DNA from: Streptomyces sp. ML-6 | GTDB taxonomy: Bacteria > Actinomycetota > Actinomycetes > Streptomycetales > Streptomycetaceae | NCBI RefSeq assembly: GCF_030116705.1 | Contig: NZ_JAOTIK010000001.1 | Span: 7,220,501 to 7,284,500, forward strand | Direction of reading: 5' to 3' | DNA: 64,000 nucleotides | Shown: positions 1-10,135 of the stretch, in pieces | How the letters are laid out: each line of letters begins with the position of its first letter | How positions within the stretch are numbered: position 1 is the stretch's first letter | Notes under the pieces: model-generated | Database searches by the model: none | What the model saw: only the letters and a program-made list of their open reading frames with translations | Told to the model about the DNA's origin: nothing | Program-made: the position numbers and the translations under genes

Positions 1-1
1 G

Positions 2-676
2 GTGCGCCGCCTTCGCCAGGACGTCGCCGGCTGGAACAAGGCGATGGTGGACGGTGCCAAGAACTTCACCGGGAACATGGACGCCGACCGGCTCGGTGCC
101 TGCCTGGTCGGCCGGGCCAAGGACGGCACACCGCTCGCCCCGCCCTGCAGCGCCGTGACCGGCCTCGGCCCGGACCGGAACGGCTTCGACTACACGAACG
201 ACCCCACCGGCCGGCACACTCCCTGGGCCGCGCACATCCGCCGCACCCACCCGCGCGCCTTCGCCGGAATCGTCGACAAGAAACCGAAGAGCCACCGCCT
301 GATGCGCCGCGGCATTCCGTACGGCCCCGAGTTCAAGGGCGGCCCGGACGACGGCAAGGACCGCGGGCTGATGTTCGTCTGCTACGGCACCTCGCTGGAG
401 GAGCAGTTCGAACTGGTCCAGCAGCACTGGTCCAACGACGACACGTTCCCTCCCGGGGAAAGCCGGCCCGGCCAAGTGGTCGCCAACGGCTTCGACAAGG
501 TCACCGGACTCGCCGGCAAGGCCTCGATCGAGCTGGAGGACGGCACCTCCGGCACGGTCGACATGAAGCGCTTCGTCCGCACCACGGGCGCGCTCTACGC
601 CTTCACCCCCTCGATCAGCACGCTGCGGCTGCTCGCCGAGGGCAAGGACCTCCCCAACAAGCCGGTCGGCTCCTGA
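2..676 (+). CDS. DyP-type peroxidase, C-terminal part (5' end outside window)
   Basis: The gene is open at the left edge; the 224 visible residues are the C-terminal part of a dye-decolourising (DyP) haem peroxidase, which reduces H2O2 while oxidising a broad range of substrates. Family signatures are the stretch GFDYTNDP followed by [10 protein letters not shown], then RRGIPYG, and the block [15 protein letters not shown] near the end. The GXXDG catalytic motif would lie upstream and cannot be checked. The C-terminus (NKPVGS) carries no encapsulin-targeting tag, unlike the second DyP at 15.9-17.0 kb. The stop is 16 bases before the L-glutamate oxidase start, so both probably share a transcript and the peroxidase could consume the oxidase's H2O2 (inference). 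Confidence 0.85.
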   Translation: MRRLRQDVAGWNKAMVDGAKNFTGNMDADRLGACLVGRAKDGTPLAPPCSAVTGLGPDRNGFDYTNDPTGRHTPWAAHIRRTHPRAFAGIVDKKPKSHRLMRRGIPYGPEFKGGPDDGKDRGLMFVCYGTSLEEQFELVQQHWSNDDTFPPGESRPGQVVANGFDKVTGLAGKASIELEDGTSGTVDMKRFVRTTGALYAFTPSISTLRLLAEGKDLPNKPVGS

Positions 677-692
677 ACGGCGAGGAGAAGCC

Positions 693-2804
693 ATGAATGA
701 GAACCCCACCGTCCAGGGCACGGCCGACAACCGCGCCCGCCGGCGGACCTGCGAGGAGCTGGCCCGCGAGCTGCTGCTGGTCGGTCCGGACGACAAGGAC
801 CTGAAGCTGCGCTACCTCGACGTCCTGATCAAGGAGGGCATCCCGGAGACCGACGAGCCCAAGGACGTGCTGATCGTCGGCGCCGGGATCGCCGGCCTGG
901 TCGCCGGGAAGCTGCTCAAGGACGCCGGACACAACGTCACCGTCCTGGAAGCCAACGCCAACCGGGTCGGCGGCCGGATCAAGACCTTCCGCTCCACCGA
1001 TGACGGGCAGGACGGCCCGTTCTTCGATCCGGCGCAGTACGGGGAGGCCGGGGCGATGCGGCTGCCCAGTTTCCACCCGCTCACCCTGGCCCTGGTCGAC
1101 AGCCTCGGCCTGAAACGGCAGCTGTTCTACAACGTCGACGTCGATCCCGACAGCGGAAACCAGAACCCGCCCGTCCCGCCGGTGGTCTACGAGTCCTTCG
1201 AGGACGGCAAGGTCTGGAAGTACGGCGAGGACAGCCCGGACTTCCGCGAACCGGTCAAGCGCTTCAACAGCTGGATCCGCACCAACCGGACCCAGGCCCG
1301 CCGCCGCGAGTACGCCGCCGACCCCAGCAGCATCAACGAGGGCTTCCACCTCACCGGCGACGAGGCCCGGATCACCACCGCCGAGATGGTCAACCAGGCG
1401 CTGGAGCCGGTCCGCGACTACTACTCGTACATCGACAACGGCAAGCGGGTGCGCAAGCCGTTCGCCGAGTGGCTGGACGGCTGGGCCCGGGTGATCCGCG
1501 ACTTCGACGGCTACTCGATGGGCCGTTTCCTGCGCGAGTACGCGGGCTTCAGCGACGAGGCCATCGAGGCGATCGGCACGATCGAGAACATGACCTCGCG
1601 GCTGCACCTGTCCTTCTTCCACTCCTTCCTGGGCCGCAGCGACATCAACCCGGACGCCACCTACTGGGAGATCGAGGGCGGCAGCTGGAAGCTGCCCCAC
1701 GCCCTCGCCGAGGAGCTCCAGGACGAACTCGAAATGGGCGAGCGGATGATCCGGATGGAGTACTGGGATCCGCGCCGCGACGGCGCGGCAGGCCAGGACG
1801 TCGGGCCGAACGGCCCGCAGGTCGCCGTCCACACCGTGCCCGAGGACGAACCGGAGGCCGAACCCACGGTCTGGAAGGGCGACTTCGCGATCGTCACCGT
1901 CCCGTTCTCCGCGCTGCGGTTCGTCCAGGTCGCGCCCCCGTACTCGTACAAGAAGCGCCGGGCGATCATCGAGACGCACTACGACCAGGCCACCAAGGTG
2001 CTGCTGGAGTTCTCCCGCCGGTGGTGGGAGTTCACCGAAGCGGACTGGAAGGAGGAGCTCGACTCCATCGAACCCGGCCTGTACGAGTACTACCAACGGG
2101 CCGGTGAGGAGGACGCCGAGGCGGCCGTGGCAGCCGCCCACAACGGGCACCGGCCGCCGCCCAATCTGCCGAGGGTGCTGCTCGGCGCCCACCGGAGCGT
2201 GGACTCCAGCCGGATCAGCCAGGAACAGCTGGAACTCTTCGAGCACACCCCGCTGCGCCGGGCGAGCGTGCGCCCCGCCACCGACTGCTTCGGCGGCGGT
2301 TCGACCACCGACAACCCGAACCGCTTCATGTACTACCCCTCGCACCCGGTGCGCGACAGCGGCGGCGGTGGCGTGGTGCTGGCCGCCTACAGCTGGTCGG
2401 ACGACGCGGCGCGCTGGGACTCGATGGACGACGCCGAGCGGTACGTGTACGGGCTGCGCAACCTCCAATCGGTGCACGGCCGACGGATCGAGGTGTTCTA
2501 CACCGGCTACGGACAGACCCAGAGCTGGCTGCGCGACCCGTACGCCTTCGGCGAGGCGGCGGTGTACACCCCGCACCAGATGACCAGCTTCCACCTCGAC
2601 GCGGTCAAGCCGGAGGGCCCGGTGCACTTCGCCGGCGAGCACGTCTCGCTGAAGCACGCCTGGATCGAGGGCGCGGTGGAGACCGCCGTCCGCGCGGCGA
2701 TCGCCGTGCACGAGGCACCCCCGCCACCACCCCGGGCCGAACCGGAGACCTATCCCGAGGCGCGTACCGGAAGCGCACGCAGAACGGAGGTACTGAGCCG
2801 ATGA
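693..2804 (+). CDS. L-glutamate oxidase (flavin amine oxidase family)
   Basis: FAD enzyme expected to convert L-glutamate, O2 and water to 2-oxoglutarate, NH3 and H2O2. The 703 residues match, from memory, the approximately 700-residue secreted L-glutamate oxidase of Streptomyces sp. X-119-6 almost end to end, including [25 protein letters not shown] and YWEIEGGS. The dinucleotide-binding GAGIAG is at residues 63-68, followed by [16 protein letters not shown]; the C-terminal FAD-contact segment is [22 protein letters not shown] 693 is preceded by GAGGAG. No convincing signal peptide is visible. The last four bases overlap the next start (ATGA), indicating translational coupling. Substrate could be another L-amino acid, but the overall similarity favours glutamate. 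Confidence 0.87.
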   Translation: MNENPTVQGTADNRARRRTCEELARELLLVGPDDKDLKLRYLDVLIKEGIPETDEPKDVLIVGAGIAGLVAGKLLKDAGHNVTVLEANANRVGGRIKTFRSTDDGQDGPFFDPAQYGEAGAMRLPSFHPLTLALVDSLGLKRQLFYNVDVDPDSGNQNPPVPPVVYESFEDGKVWKYGEDSPDFREPVKRFNSWIRTNRTQARRREYAADPSSINEGFHLTGDEARITTAEMVNQALEPVRDYYSYIDNGKRVRKPFAEWLDGWARVIRDFDGYSMGRFLREYAGFSDEAIEAIGTIENMTSRLHLSFFHSFLGRSDINPDATYWEIEGGSWKLPHALAEELQDELEMGERMIRMEYWDPRRDGAAGQDVGPNGPQVAVHTVPEDEPEAEPTVWKGDFAIVTVPFSALRFVQVAPPYSYKKRRAIIETHYDQATKVLLEFSRRWWEFTEADWKEELDSIEPGLYEYYQRAGEEDAEAAVAAAHNGHRPPPNLPRVLLGAHRSVDSSRISQEQLELFEHTPLRRASVRPATDCFGGGSTTDNPNRFMYYPSHPVRDSGGGGVVLAAYSWSDDAARWDSMDDAERYVYGLRNLQSVHGRRIEVFYTGYGQTQSWLRDPYAFGEAAVYTPHQMTSFHLDAVKPEGPVHFAGEHVSLKHAWIEGAVETAVRAAIAVHEAPPPPPRAEPETYPEARTGSARRTEVLSR

Positions 2805-4645
2805 GCAGCAACGACGAATGGACAGTGGGCCGTTACCTGGCCACCAGACTGGAGCAGTTGGGCATCCGGCACCTGTTCGGGGTGCCGGGCGACCACCTCG
2901 GCCCCTTCCTGACGATCATGCACGCCACCACCCAGGTGCGCTGGGTCGGCACCCCGACCGAGATCGGCGGCGGCTACGCCGCCGACGCCTACGCCCGGAT
3001 GCGGGCCGCCGACGCCGACCTCGCCAAGGGCGAGCAGGGCGTCGCCGCCGTCGCGGTCACCTACGGTGTGGGCTCGTTCAGCCTGCTCAACCCGATCGGT
3101 GGCGCGTACGTCGAGTACGTGCCGGTGATCGCGATCAATGCGGCGCCGTCGTACGAGCAGTGGCTCAACTACCAGGCGGTCGGGCTGCTCACCTCGCACA
3201 TGAGCCAGCGCCGGGAGAGTAACCTGGAGGTCTACCGGCAGGTCACGGTGGACGCGCAGGTGATCTCCAACCCCGGACTCGCGCCCTCGCAGATCGACAG
3301 CGCGATCATCGCCGGCCTGACCGAGCGCAGGCCGGTCTACCTGGAGGTGATGGACGACCTCTGGAGCGCCCCGTGCGCCGCGCCGCAGGGCGAACTCCGG
3401 CGTCAGGAACGGCCGTTCACCCAGAAGAACAAGGACATGCTCGCCAAGGCGGTGGAGGCCTCGGTGCAGCTGGTCAAAAGGCTCGGCACACCGGTGCTGT
3501 GGGCGGGCGAGGAGATCGAGCGCAACCGGCTGGAGCAGGAGCTGGTCTCGCTGGTGGAACTGACCGGCATCCCGTTCTTCACCACCGTCGGAGCGAAGTC
3601 CGTGGTCTCCGAGAACACCCCGGGCTTCAGCGGCGTCTACAACGGCAAGGCGAGCCTGGAGGAGGTACGCAAGGCATTCAAGGCCGCCGGGTGCCGGATC
3701 GGCCTGGGCACCTGGTCGACGTCGAAGAACCTCGGCGGCGAGAAGTCGATCGGCGACGACTGGATCGTGGCCGCCCACGAAGGCGTCAGCGTCGGCGCGC
3801 AGTATTTCCCGGACGTCCAGCTGGCACGGTTCGTCCCGGCGCTGCGGGACGCGCTGGGCACCGCCTTCGGCAAGCGGGCGTTCGATACCGACCTCTACGC
3901 GCTGGCACACGCCGAGGACCGGCAGGTCCCGGAGAGCACGGACGCCTTCCTGGCCAGTCTGAGCAGCACGGACCACGCCGAGGAGCTCACGTACGACGGG
4001 TTCTTCCAGCGCATGAACGCCTTTCTGCTGAGCCAGGCGAAGGGCGACGGCCCGGAGGCCACCTCGCCGTTCACGGTGGTCTCGGACGCGGCGTTCGCAC
4101 TGCTGGGCTCGATGAACCTGCGGATGGTGGAGCGGGCGAGCTTCGTCGCGCAGAACAGCTGGCTGGCCATCGGCTACTCGGTCGGCGCGGCCACCGGCGT
4201 GGCGCTGGCCCGCCGGCAACCGCTCAAGCGGCCGCTGGTGTTCGTCGGGGACGGCTCGTTCCAGGAGATCTGCCAGGAGCTGTCCACGCACGTGCGTCAC
4301 CACCTGCGGCCGGTGGTCTTCGTCCTGGACAACGAGGGCTTCTACGGCATCGAGCAGATGCTGATCAGCCCCTGCTACTACAAGGAGAAGCCGTCCGACG
4401 GGGCCGACTTCTACAATGTGCTGCACCCGTGGCAGTACGAGAAGCTGGCGGAGGTCTTCGGCTCGGAGAAGGACCGGATGCACGGGCGGGAACTCACCAC
4501 CCACACCGAACTGGATGCACTGCTGCACGACGTCGCCGACCCGGACAATGACATCAACGACGCCCCGATCCTGGTCCGGGTCCGGCTCAGTCGGCACGAC
4601 TACCCGCGAGCACTCCAGTACAAGATCGACGAGAAGTGCACATAG
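2801..4645 (+). CDS. ThDP-dependent 2-oxo acid decarboxylase-like enzyme
   Basis: 614 residues with the three-domain layout of the pyruvate/indolepyruvate decarboxylase family. The N-terminal domain contains HLFGVPGDH and [14 protein letters not shown], whose Glu would activate the cofactor; the C-terminal ThDP/Mg site is [11 protein letters not shown] with the paired Asn in [11 protein letters not shown]. The double-His motif of classical pyruvate decarboxylases is not obvious (the corresponding area reads [12 protein letters not shown]), so the reaction may differ. It is translationally coupled to the L-glutamate oxidase, so the simplest idea is that it acts on the 2-oxo acid that enzyme makes, for example 2-oxoglutarate to succinic semialdehyde. 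That substrate assignment is inference; a carboligase is the main alternative. Confidence 0.75.
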   Translation: MSSNDEWTVGRYLATRLEQLGIRHLFGVPGDHLGPFLTIMHATTQVRWVGTPTEIGGGYAADAYARMRAADADLAKGEQGVAAVAVTYGVGSFSLLNPIGGAYVEYVPVIAINAAPSYEQWLNYQAVGLLTSHMSQRRESNLEVYRQVTVDAQVISNPGLAPSQIDSAIIAGLTERRPVYLEVMDDLWSAPCAAPQGELRRQERPFTQKNKDMLAKAVEASVQLVKRLGTPVLWAGEEIERNRLEQELVSLVELTGIPFFTTVGAKSVVSENTPGFSGVYNGKASLEEVRKAFKAAGCRIGLGTWSTSKNLGGEKSIGDDWIVAAHEGVSVGAQYFPDVQLARFVPALRDALGTAFGKRAFDTDLYALAHAEDRQVPESTDAFLASLSSTDHAEELTYDGFFQRMNAFLLSQAKGDGPEATSPFTVVSDAAFALLGSMNLRMVERASFVAQNSWLAIGYSVGAATGVALARRQPLKRPLVFVGDGSFQEICQELSTHVRHHLRPVVFVLDNEGFYGIEQMLISPCYYKEKPSDGADFYNVLHPWQYEKLAEVFGSEKDRMHGRELTTHTELDALLHDVADPDNDINDAPILVRVRLSRHDYPRALQYKIDEKCT

Positions 4646-4679
4646 CCGCCGTACGGCGCCCCGGCCCTCGGGATGCCGA

Positions 4680-4712
4680 CTCTGTCGGGGATCCCCAAGA
4701 TCCCCGACAGAG
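4680..4712. terminator. 13-bp perfect hairpin between convergent operons
   Basis: CTCTGTCGGGGAT and its exact reverse complement are separated by 7 bases. It lies 35 bases after the decarboxylase stop and 85 bases beyond the ureD end, so it can serve both convergent transcripts. There is no T tract, as is common in this genus. Confidence 0.75.
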
Positions 4713-4796
4713 CCAAGCCCAGGCCGTGACTCGCGGGCGCCCTTGCCGTCCCCCGCGAACGAGCCCCGGCCGGCACCGCCGCCGTGATCAGCGGAC

Positions 4797-5642
4797 TCAC
4801 GTGGTCGACAGGACTTTGCAACGCCCCTGGGGGCTCGCCCCGCCTGCAGGAGAGAACGGGCTGCCGTCCGGGGCCGTCGAAGGCCGTACGGCACGTCGGT
4901 GCCGGTAGTCACGCATGGCTTCCTCGCGCCAGGCGGCGAAGGTGAGGTCGCACAGCTGGTCGCGGAACCGGCCGATCCCCATCCAGCGCAGTGCGGCCCC
5001 GGACTGGTCCAGGAGAAAGTAGGTCTCCCCGGGCCCGGTGGTGCCGGCTTCCGGTTCACCGATCGGTTCAGGTGTCCATCCCAGGGCGGTGACCGTGTCC
5101 ATGGAGCGCAGGTCCCCGAAGACGCCCGGCATCTGACGGGCCTGCTGTCCCAGATCGAGGTACTCCACCTGCACCGGCCCGGTGTCGTCACTCGCGTCCA
5201 GAGCCATGGTCAGGTCTCCGCCCATTTGTCCGGCGCGCCCCAGCACGACCTTCTCCTGTATCAGTACTTTTCCGGTGCCGTGCAGCCGGATCCGGGTGCC
5301 GCGGTGGGTGGCGATCTCGTCCGAGACCACGAACGGCTTGCCCGCCCAGGTCAGGACGGCGCCGTCGCCCACGGAGGCGTCAATCGTCCACGACGACGGT
5401 GCCTCGCCCTCATAGGCGACGGTGCCGGTCGTCTCCACGACGTCGAGCCAGGCGCCAGGAGCCACGTTCACCTCGATACGGACGTCGTCGCCGGACAGCA
5501 GCAGCGCCTGGGTGGCGAGCAGACCCACCCTGGCTCCGCCGGCGTCCTGGTCCATGACCCGCACTGTCAGGTGCCCGGTCGTGTGGTGGACGCGGCTGCG
5601 GCCTTCCCCGGGGCTGACACTCAGGCGGGTGGGGTCGGTCAC
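4797..5642 (-). CDS. ureD: Urease accessory protein UreD
   Basis: 281 residues of the UreD/UreH family, the scaffold that binds apo-urease and recruits UreF and UreG for nickel insertion. Recognisable stretches are [42 protein letters not shown] and [10 protein letters not shown]. The start codon overlaps the ureG stop by four bases (ATGA), placing it last in the urease operon. The C-terminal 35 or so residues (after RDYRHRRA) are low-complexity. Function follows from family and from the complete ureF-ureG-ureD context. Confidence 0.9.
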   Translation of the reverse strand: MTDPTRLSVSPGEGRSRVHHTTGHLTVRVMDQDAGGARVGLLATQALLLSGDDVRIEVNVAPGAWLDVVETTGTVAYEGEAPSSWTIDASVGDGAVLTWAGKPFVVSDEIATHRGTRIRLHGTGKVLIQEKVVLGRAGQMGGDLTMALDASDDTGPVQVEYLDLGQQARQMPGVFGDLRSMDTVTALGWTPEPIGEPEAGTTGPGETYFLLDQSGAALRWMGIGRFRDQLCDLTFAAWREEAMRDYRHRRAVRPSTAPDGSPFSPAGGASPQGRCKVLSTT

Positions 5643-6376
5643 GCGTCCTGCCCCGCATTCGCCGGTGCGTGGGAGTGCGTGTGAGTGGTGCCGTCGGCGT
5701 GGAAGTGCGGGGCCATGGGGCCCGGGTCGACAGGGGTGTGCTCGCCGGTTCGGTAGTGGGCGAGGGTGTCGCGGACCCAGCCGGTCAGCATCCGGATGGA
5801 CGTCGCGTCGTGCCGGGACAGCGCGACCACCGGGGAGCCCCGGCGGGCTTCGCGGCCCTCCCGGGTCATGCGCTCGACGTCCACGCCCACGTACTGGCCC
5901 AGGTCGGTCTTGTTGATCACGAGCAGGTCGGCGCGGGCGATGCCGGGGCCGCCCTTGCGGACGACGTCACCGCCGCCGGCGACGTCCAGAACGAACAGCT
6001 GGGCGTCCACCAGGGCCGGGGAGAAGGTCGCGGTGAGGTTGTCGCCGCCGGATTCGATGATGACCAGGTCCAGGGGGCCGAAGTCGGACTCCATGTCCTC
6101 GGCCGCCAGCAGGTTGGCGGTCACATCGTCCCGGATCGCGGTGTGCGGGCACGCGCCGGTCTCGACCGGGCGGATCCGTTCGGGGTCCAGCACCCCGGCG
6201 CTCTTGAGGAAGCGTGCGTCCTCGTCGGTGTAGATGTCATTCGTGATGACACCCAGGCGCAGTTCGCCGGAGAGCGCCTGGCACAGCGTGGCGATCAGCG
6301 AGCTCTTGCCGGTGCCGACGGGACCGGCAACGCCCAGGCGCATGGCGCGGGTGGGGGCGGTGGTGTTCTCAGGCAC
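5639..6376 (-). CDS. ureG: Urease accessory GTPase UreG with His-rich tail
   Basis: SIMIBI-class GTPase that powers nickel delivery to urease. The GTG start at 6376 fits: it overlaps the ureF stop by eight bases and puts the P-loop GPVGTGKS near the N-terminus, as usual; an upstream in-frame ATG would add an unneeded extension inside ureF. Other motifs are NDIYTDEDA, the metal-binding CPH in [24 protein letters not shown] and [12 protein letters not shown]. The last 22 residues include [13 protein letters not shown], a His-rich segment probably able to bind nickel. There is no ureE in the cluster, so this tail may take over metal storage or hand-off (inference). Confidence 0.93.
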   Translation of the reverse strand: MPENTTAPTRAMRLGVAGPVGTGKSSLIATLCQALSGELRLGVITNDIYTDEDARFLKSAGVLDPERIRPVETGACPHTAIRDDVTANLLAAEDMESDFGPLDLVIIESGGDNLTATFSPALVDAQLFVLDVAGGGDVVRKGGPGIARADLLVINKTDLGQYVGVDVERMTREGREARRGSPVVALSRHDATSIRMLTGWVRDTLAHYRTGEHTPVDPGPMAPHFHADGTTHTHSHAPANAGQDA

Positions 6377-7022
6377 TGAAGAGTCTTTCTGTGGTGGTGT
6401 CGTGAGTCTCGGCCCAGCGCTCGATGAGAGGGGCACCATGGGCAGGGATCTGTTCGGGGGTGTGCAGGTGGGCGACCTGAGCGGCCATCTCGTCGATGTC
6501 GGGCAGCAGGTCGTTCACCCACGCGGTGATGAGCAGCGGGTCCTGTGGTTCGAGTTTGAGCAGGGCCGCCGTCACCGTCTGGACGTCGTCGTACCCGACC
6601 AGGCGGGCCAGGTCGACCGGGTCCATTTCGGCGCGCTGGGCGAGCAGCCCCAGTACGACCGGCCGGGACCAGGTGCGTGCGCGGGCGTCGGTGGGGCCGG
6701 GCCACAGGGCGTGCAGGATGCGAAGGTATCCGCGCCCCAGACGCCGCCCGTTGGCCCTCAGCGCCGGGCTGGGAGTCCGGGCGGCCCAGGCGGCCTCGAC
6801 CTCGGAGAGGTCACCGTCGTTCGCCGCGACCGCACGGGCGACGACAGCGGTTCCCGCTTCCACCCGGGTGACGGTGCGCAGACGGGAACGCAGGTACGCA
6901 GGTACCTCGGCGGGCGTCGTGCCGGCCCGCAACGCCGGCTCCAGACCGGCGGACTGCGTATGCCCCCCGGACGGGAGGCGGGCGTCGCCCAGCAGGGCGA
7001 GCAGGAGTGAGGAGGTGCTCAC
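6369..7022 (-). CDS. ureF: Urease accessory protein UreF
   Basis: 217-residue helical UreF, which with UreD and UreG forms the nickel-loading complex on apo-urease and acts as a GTPase-activating partner. The diagnostic N-terminal segment [16 protein letters not shown] is present near residues 12-27. It starts 8 bases after the ureC stop and overlaps ureG by 8 bases, so the four genes ureC-F-G-D are tightly coupled. Typical family length; the C-terminus is intact. Confidence 0.92.
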   Translation of the reverse strand: MSTSSLLLALLGDARLPSGGHTQSAGLEPALRAGTTPAEVPAYLRSRLRTVTRVEAGTAVVARAVAANDGDLSEVEAAWAARTPSPALRANGRRLGRGYLRILHALWPGPTDARARTWSRPVVLGLLAQRAEMDPVDLARLVGYDDVQTVTAALLKLEPQDPLLITAWVNDLLPDIDEMAAQVAHLHTPEQIPAHGAPLIERWAETHDTTTERLFSA

Positions 7023-7030
7023 CGGGCGCC

Positions 7031-8905
7031 TCAGAACAGCAGGTAGCGCTGGGTGAGCGGCAGGCTCCGGGGCGGTTTCGACTGGTCGAGGTACCAGTAT
7101 CCGTCGAGGCTCTTGTGCTTGGTGAGGCTGTGGCCCCGCGCCGGGCTGACCTCCGGGATCTCCACCGCGATCTTGAAGGTACTGGGGTCGATGTCGATCC
7201 CGGCCCGCTTGCCGTTGAAGACCATGTGCTTCTTCTCGACGTCCTTGACGGGCTTGGCACCCTTCAGTTCGCGCCGCAGGCCGAGGGTGGCCTTCAGGGA
7301 GTCCTTGAACACGCCCTTGCCCTTCACCGTGCTGTACGGGTCGGAGCCCTCGGGCGGGTTGAGCACCTTGTCCGAGACGAACGAGTACGACAGATGGGGG
7401 GCGATCGCGGCGGCCATCGCCGGGCGCAGGAGCGTGGGCTGCGGCGTCGACACCGAACCGTTGGGGTCGCCCAGGTTGCCCAGCACCATGGCCCCGCCCT
7501 TGATGACCATCTCAGGGCGCACGGCGAAGAACCGCGGATCCCACAGCACCAGGTCGGCCAGCTTGCCCACCTTCACCGAACCGACGTACTCGTCGATCCC
7601 GTGGGTGATCGCGGGATTGATCGTGTACTTGGCCACGTAGCGCAGAGCCCGGGCGTTGTCGCCCTTGCCGTGCTCGTCCCGGTAGAAGAAGTTCGCGTCC
7701 TTGAAGGTCTTGTGGCTCCACTCCTTCATGACGTGCGCGACCTGCCAGGTGCGGGTCACGACTTCACCGATACGGCCCATGGCCTGTGCGTCGGACGAGG
7801 TGATGGACATCGCCCCCATGTCGTGCAGCACGTCCTCGGCGAACATGGTCGTCGAGCGGATACGGGAGTCGGCGAACGCCTGGTCGTTCTTGTTGCTGAG
7901 ATCGAGGTGGTGGGCGGAGGCCAGCATGTCGATGTGCTCGGCCACCGTGTTCACCGTGTAGGGCAGCGTCGGGTTCGTCGAGGCGGGCAGGACGTTCTTC
8001 TCGGCGGCCACCTTCATGATGTCGGGGGCGTGCCCGCCGCCGGCGCCCTCGGCGTGGAAGACGTGAATGCCGCGTCCGCCGATGGCGTTGAGGGTGGTCT
8101 CGACGAATCCGGACTCGTTGAGGGAGTCGGCGTGCAGGGTGACCTGCAGGCCCCAGTCCTCCCCGGCCTTCAGCGCGGCATCCAGGGCTGCCGGAGTCGC
8201 CCCCCAGTCCTCGTGGATCTTGTAACCGCCTGCCCCCGCGAGTGCCTGCTCGGCCAGACCGTCCTTGCTGACGGTGTTGCCCTTGCCCAGCAGCATGACG
8301 TTGACGGGCAGGTCGTCGAAGCTGCGGTGGAGGTTCACCAGGTGCTGCGGACCGGGCGTCACCGTGGTTGCCTTGGACCCCTCCGAGGGCCCCACGCCAC
8401 CGCCGACAACGGTGGTCGTCCCGGTCGCCAGGGCCTCCCGGACAGCCGAGGGGGAGATGTAGTGCACATGGGTGTCGACGGCGCCGGCGGTGAGGATCTT
8501 GCCCTCGCCGGAGATCACGTCCGTGGAAGGGCCGATCTCCAGCCCGTCGGTGACCCCGCCCATGACGTCGCTGTTGCCGGCCTTGCCGATCGCGACGATC
8601 TCACCATGCCGGATGCCGATGTCGGCACGCACGACGGCATTGCCGTTCTCCCGCTCCTGGGCAGGAGCGACATCCAGGATGATCACATTGGTGATCACCG
8701 TGTCGGGGGCGCCCTGCGCGCTGGTGGTGGTGCCCTGCAGCATCGACTCACGAATGGTCTTGCCGCCGCCGAAGATCGCTTCGTCACCGCCGAAGGTCAG
8801 GTCCTCGGTGACCTCGATCCAGAGATTGGTGTCGCCCAGGCGGACCTGGTCGCCCACGGTCGGCCCGTAGGACTTCGCGTACTGTGCGCGGGTGATGCTC
8901 GCCAT
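7031..8905 (-). CDS. ureC: Urease alpha subunit, flap Cys replaced by Ala
   Basis: Catalytic subunit of urease (urea + H2O to 2 NH3 + CO2) with a bi-nickel centre. All expected ligands align with a constant +12 offset to the Klebsiella numbering I recall: H146 and H148 (DTHVHY), carbamylated K229 (YKIHEDWGATP), H258 (LHADSLNES), H284 (FHAEGAGGGH), D372 (SSDAQAMG); substrate-side H231 and R348 are present. The flap normally reads CHHLD with an active-site Cys; here it is SAHHLD, Ala331. The segment after it (LSNKNDQAF) is also divergent, and the protein is longer than the usual approximately 570 residues. RBS GGAGGAAAG precedes ATG 8905. An IS110 element separates it from ureB. Confidence 0.95.
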   Translation of the reverse strand: MASITRAQYAKSYGPTVGDQVRLGDTNLWIEVTEDLTFGGDEAIFGGGKTIRESMLQGTTTSAQGAPDTVITNVIILDVAPAQERENGNAVVRADIGIRHGEIVAIGKAGNSDVMGGVTDGLEIGPSTDVISGEGKILTAGAVDTHVHYISPSAVREALATGTTTVVGGGVGPSEGSKATTVTPGPQHLVNLHRSFDDLPVNVMLLGKGNTVSKDGLAEQALAGAGGYKIHEDWGATPAALDAALKAGEDWGLQVTLHADSLNESGFVETTLNAIGGRGIHVFHAEGAGGGHAPDIMKVAAEKNVLPASTNPTLPYTVNTVAEHIDMLASAHHLDLSNKNDQAFADSRIRSTTMFAEDVLHDMGAMSITSSDAQAMGRIGEVVTRTWQVAHVMKEWSHKTFKDANFFYRDEHGKGDNARALRYVAKYTINPAITHGIDEYVGSVKVGKLADLVLWDPRFFAVRPEMVIKGGAMVLGNLGDPNGSVSTPQPTLLRPAMAAAIAPHLSYSFVSDKVLNPPEGSDPYSTVKGKGVFKDSLKATLGLRRELKGAKPVKDVEKKHMVFNGKRAGIDIDPSTFKIAVEIPEVSPARGHSLTKHKSLDGYWYLDQSKPPRSLPLTQRYLLF

Positions 8906-8945
8906 TACTTGCTTTCCTCCAGATTGGTGTACGAGCGCCCGGATG

Positions 8946-10135
8946 CTCCTATGGCTGTCAAGCCGCTGGAGTCAGGTCGGTTTGAGTGATTGGTTCGGTT
9001 GGTGTGCTGGTCAGAGCTCGGTGGACCTCGCGCGCGACGAACCGCTTGAGGCAGCGCATGATGTCCTTCTTGTTCAGCCCTTCCTCGGTGCGGCGTTCGA
9101 CGTGGGCGCGGGTGCGTGCGTCGAAGCGCATGCGGGTGAGCACGATGGTGTGCAGGGCGTTGTCCGCGGCCCGGTCGCCGCCGCGGTTGAGGCGGTGGCG
9201 GTGGGTGCGGCCGGACGGGGCCGGGATCGGCGCGACACCGGCCAGGTGCGCGAACGCGCCCTCGGACCGCATCCGTTCCGGGTTGTCCCCGGCCGAGGCC
9301 GGCAGCTGGCCGGCGGTCTCGGGGCCGACGCCGAACAGCTCCAGCAGCGCGGGGGCGGCCCGCCTGACCAGCGGGCTGATTTCCTCGTCCAGCTCGGCGA
9401 TCTCCTCGTCCAGCGCCTGGTGGCGTCGGGCGAGCCGCCGCAGCGCCGCCCTCGTCGCGGCCAGCGGGCGGGACAGGCCGTCGCCGGGCCGCAGCCGGGC
9501 CAGGGTCCGTATCAGCGCGGCCCGCTCCAGGCCCGCGACCTGCTCGCGCAGCATCGCGGGGGCCGCCACGCGCAGGCCACGGATCTGGTTCATCGCCTGT
9601 GTGCGGGCCTTGACGGCGCTGCGGCGGGCGGTCCGCAGCACCCGCACCGCCTCGACCACGCCGTCCCGGCTCCTGGGGATGCCGGTGGCGCGTCCGGACA
9701 GCACGGCCGTCGCGGCGGCGTAGGCGTCGATCGGGTCGGACTTGCCCCGCATGCGCCGTGTCCTGCGGTCCGGGCGGTCCACGTCGACGACAATGACCCC
9801 CGCGGCGGTCAGCACCCGGGCGAGTTCGGCTCCGCAGGCGCCGGTGCCCTCCACTCCGGCCGCGACCAGCGTGCCGTGCGTGCGCATCCAGTCCAGCAGG
9901 TCCCGGTAGCCCCGGATGGTGGCGGGGAACTCCCGGTCGGCCGGGTGCCGGCCGACCGGGTCGATCACGGCCGCGTGGTGGGTCGGGCCGAGGGTGTCGA
10001 CACCGCCGGTGATCTGCGGGCCGTCGTGCGTCATGCTGGTCATGTCCGTCCTTGTGGAGTGTCCGTTCCGAGGGCGGCACGCGCCGGTCGGGCGGGTGGA
10101 CAAGACAGTGACGGGGCTTCTGGACCAAGCTCCTA
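8946..10135 (-). mobile_element. IS110-family insertion sequence within the urease operon (ends approximate)
   Basis: A single-gene element lies between ureB (ends 10272) and ureC (starts 8905), in the orientation of the operon. The proposed limits are the two copies of GCTCCTA (starting 8945 and 10129), which could be the short core shared by target and element ends; the family makes no long terminal inverted repeats. The right limit could be nearer ureB, up to about 10270. The non-coding stretch upstream of the transposase (10044 to the right end, minus strand) is where IS110-group elements encode their bridge RNA. Confidence 0.7.
8958..10043 (-). CDS. IS110-family transposase (DEDD RuvC-like)
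   Basis: 361 residues from the ATG at 10043. The N-terminal DEDD transposase domain shows GGVDT, the Glu of GVEGTGACG and KSDPIDAYAAA, which together would supply the four acidic residues; a Leu/Glu-rich helical linker follows, and the C-terminal Transposase_20 domain contains FGVGPETAGQLPASAGD and HRHRLNRGGDRAADNAL. An upstream extension to 10253 is open but looks non-coding and would cover the putative bridge-RNA region. The frame is intact, so the element may be active. In this family recombination is guided by a bridge RNA from the adjacent non-coding end. Confidence 0.9.
   Translation of the reverse strand: MTSMTHDGPQITGGVDTLGPTHHAAVIDPVGRHPADREFPATIRGYRDLLDWMRTHGTLVAAGVEGTGACGAELARVLTAAGVIVVDVDRPDRRTRRMRGKSDPIDAYAAATAVLSGRATGIPRSRDGVVEAVRVLRTARRSAVKARTQAMNQIRGLRVAAPAMLREQVAGLERAALIRTLARLRPGDGLSRPLAATRAALRRLARRHQALDEEIAELDEEISPLVRRAAPALLELFGVGPETAGQLPASAGDNPERMRSEGAFAHLAGVAPIPAPSGRTHRHRLNRGGDRAADNALHTIVLTRMRFDARTRAHVERRTEEGLNKKDIMRCLKRFVAREVHRALTSTPTEPITQTDLTPAA

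Noticed and set aside
615..2711. Long open frame on the minus strand (698 codons)
   Set aside because: It is the antisense shadow of the L-glutamate oxidase; its residues are Val/Gly/Arg-rich without any family motif.
2750..5191. Minus-strand open frame of over 800 codons
   Set aside because: Antisense of the ThDP enzyme, running through the terminator and into ureD in the wrong frame.
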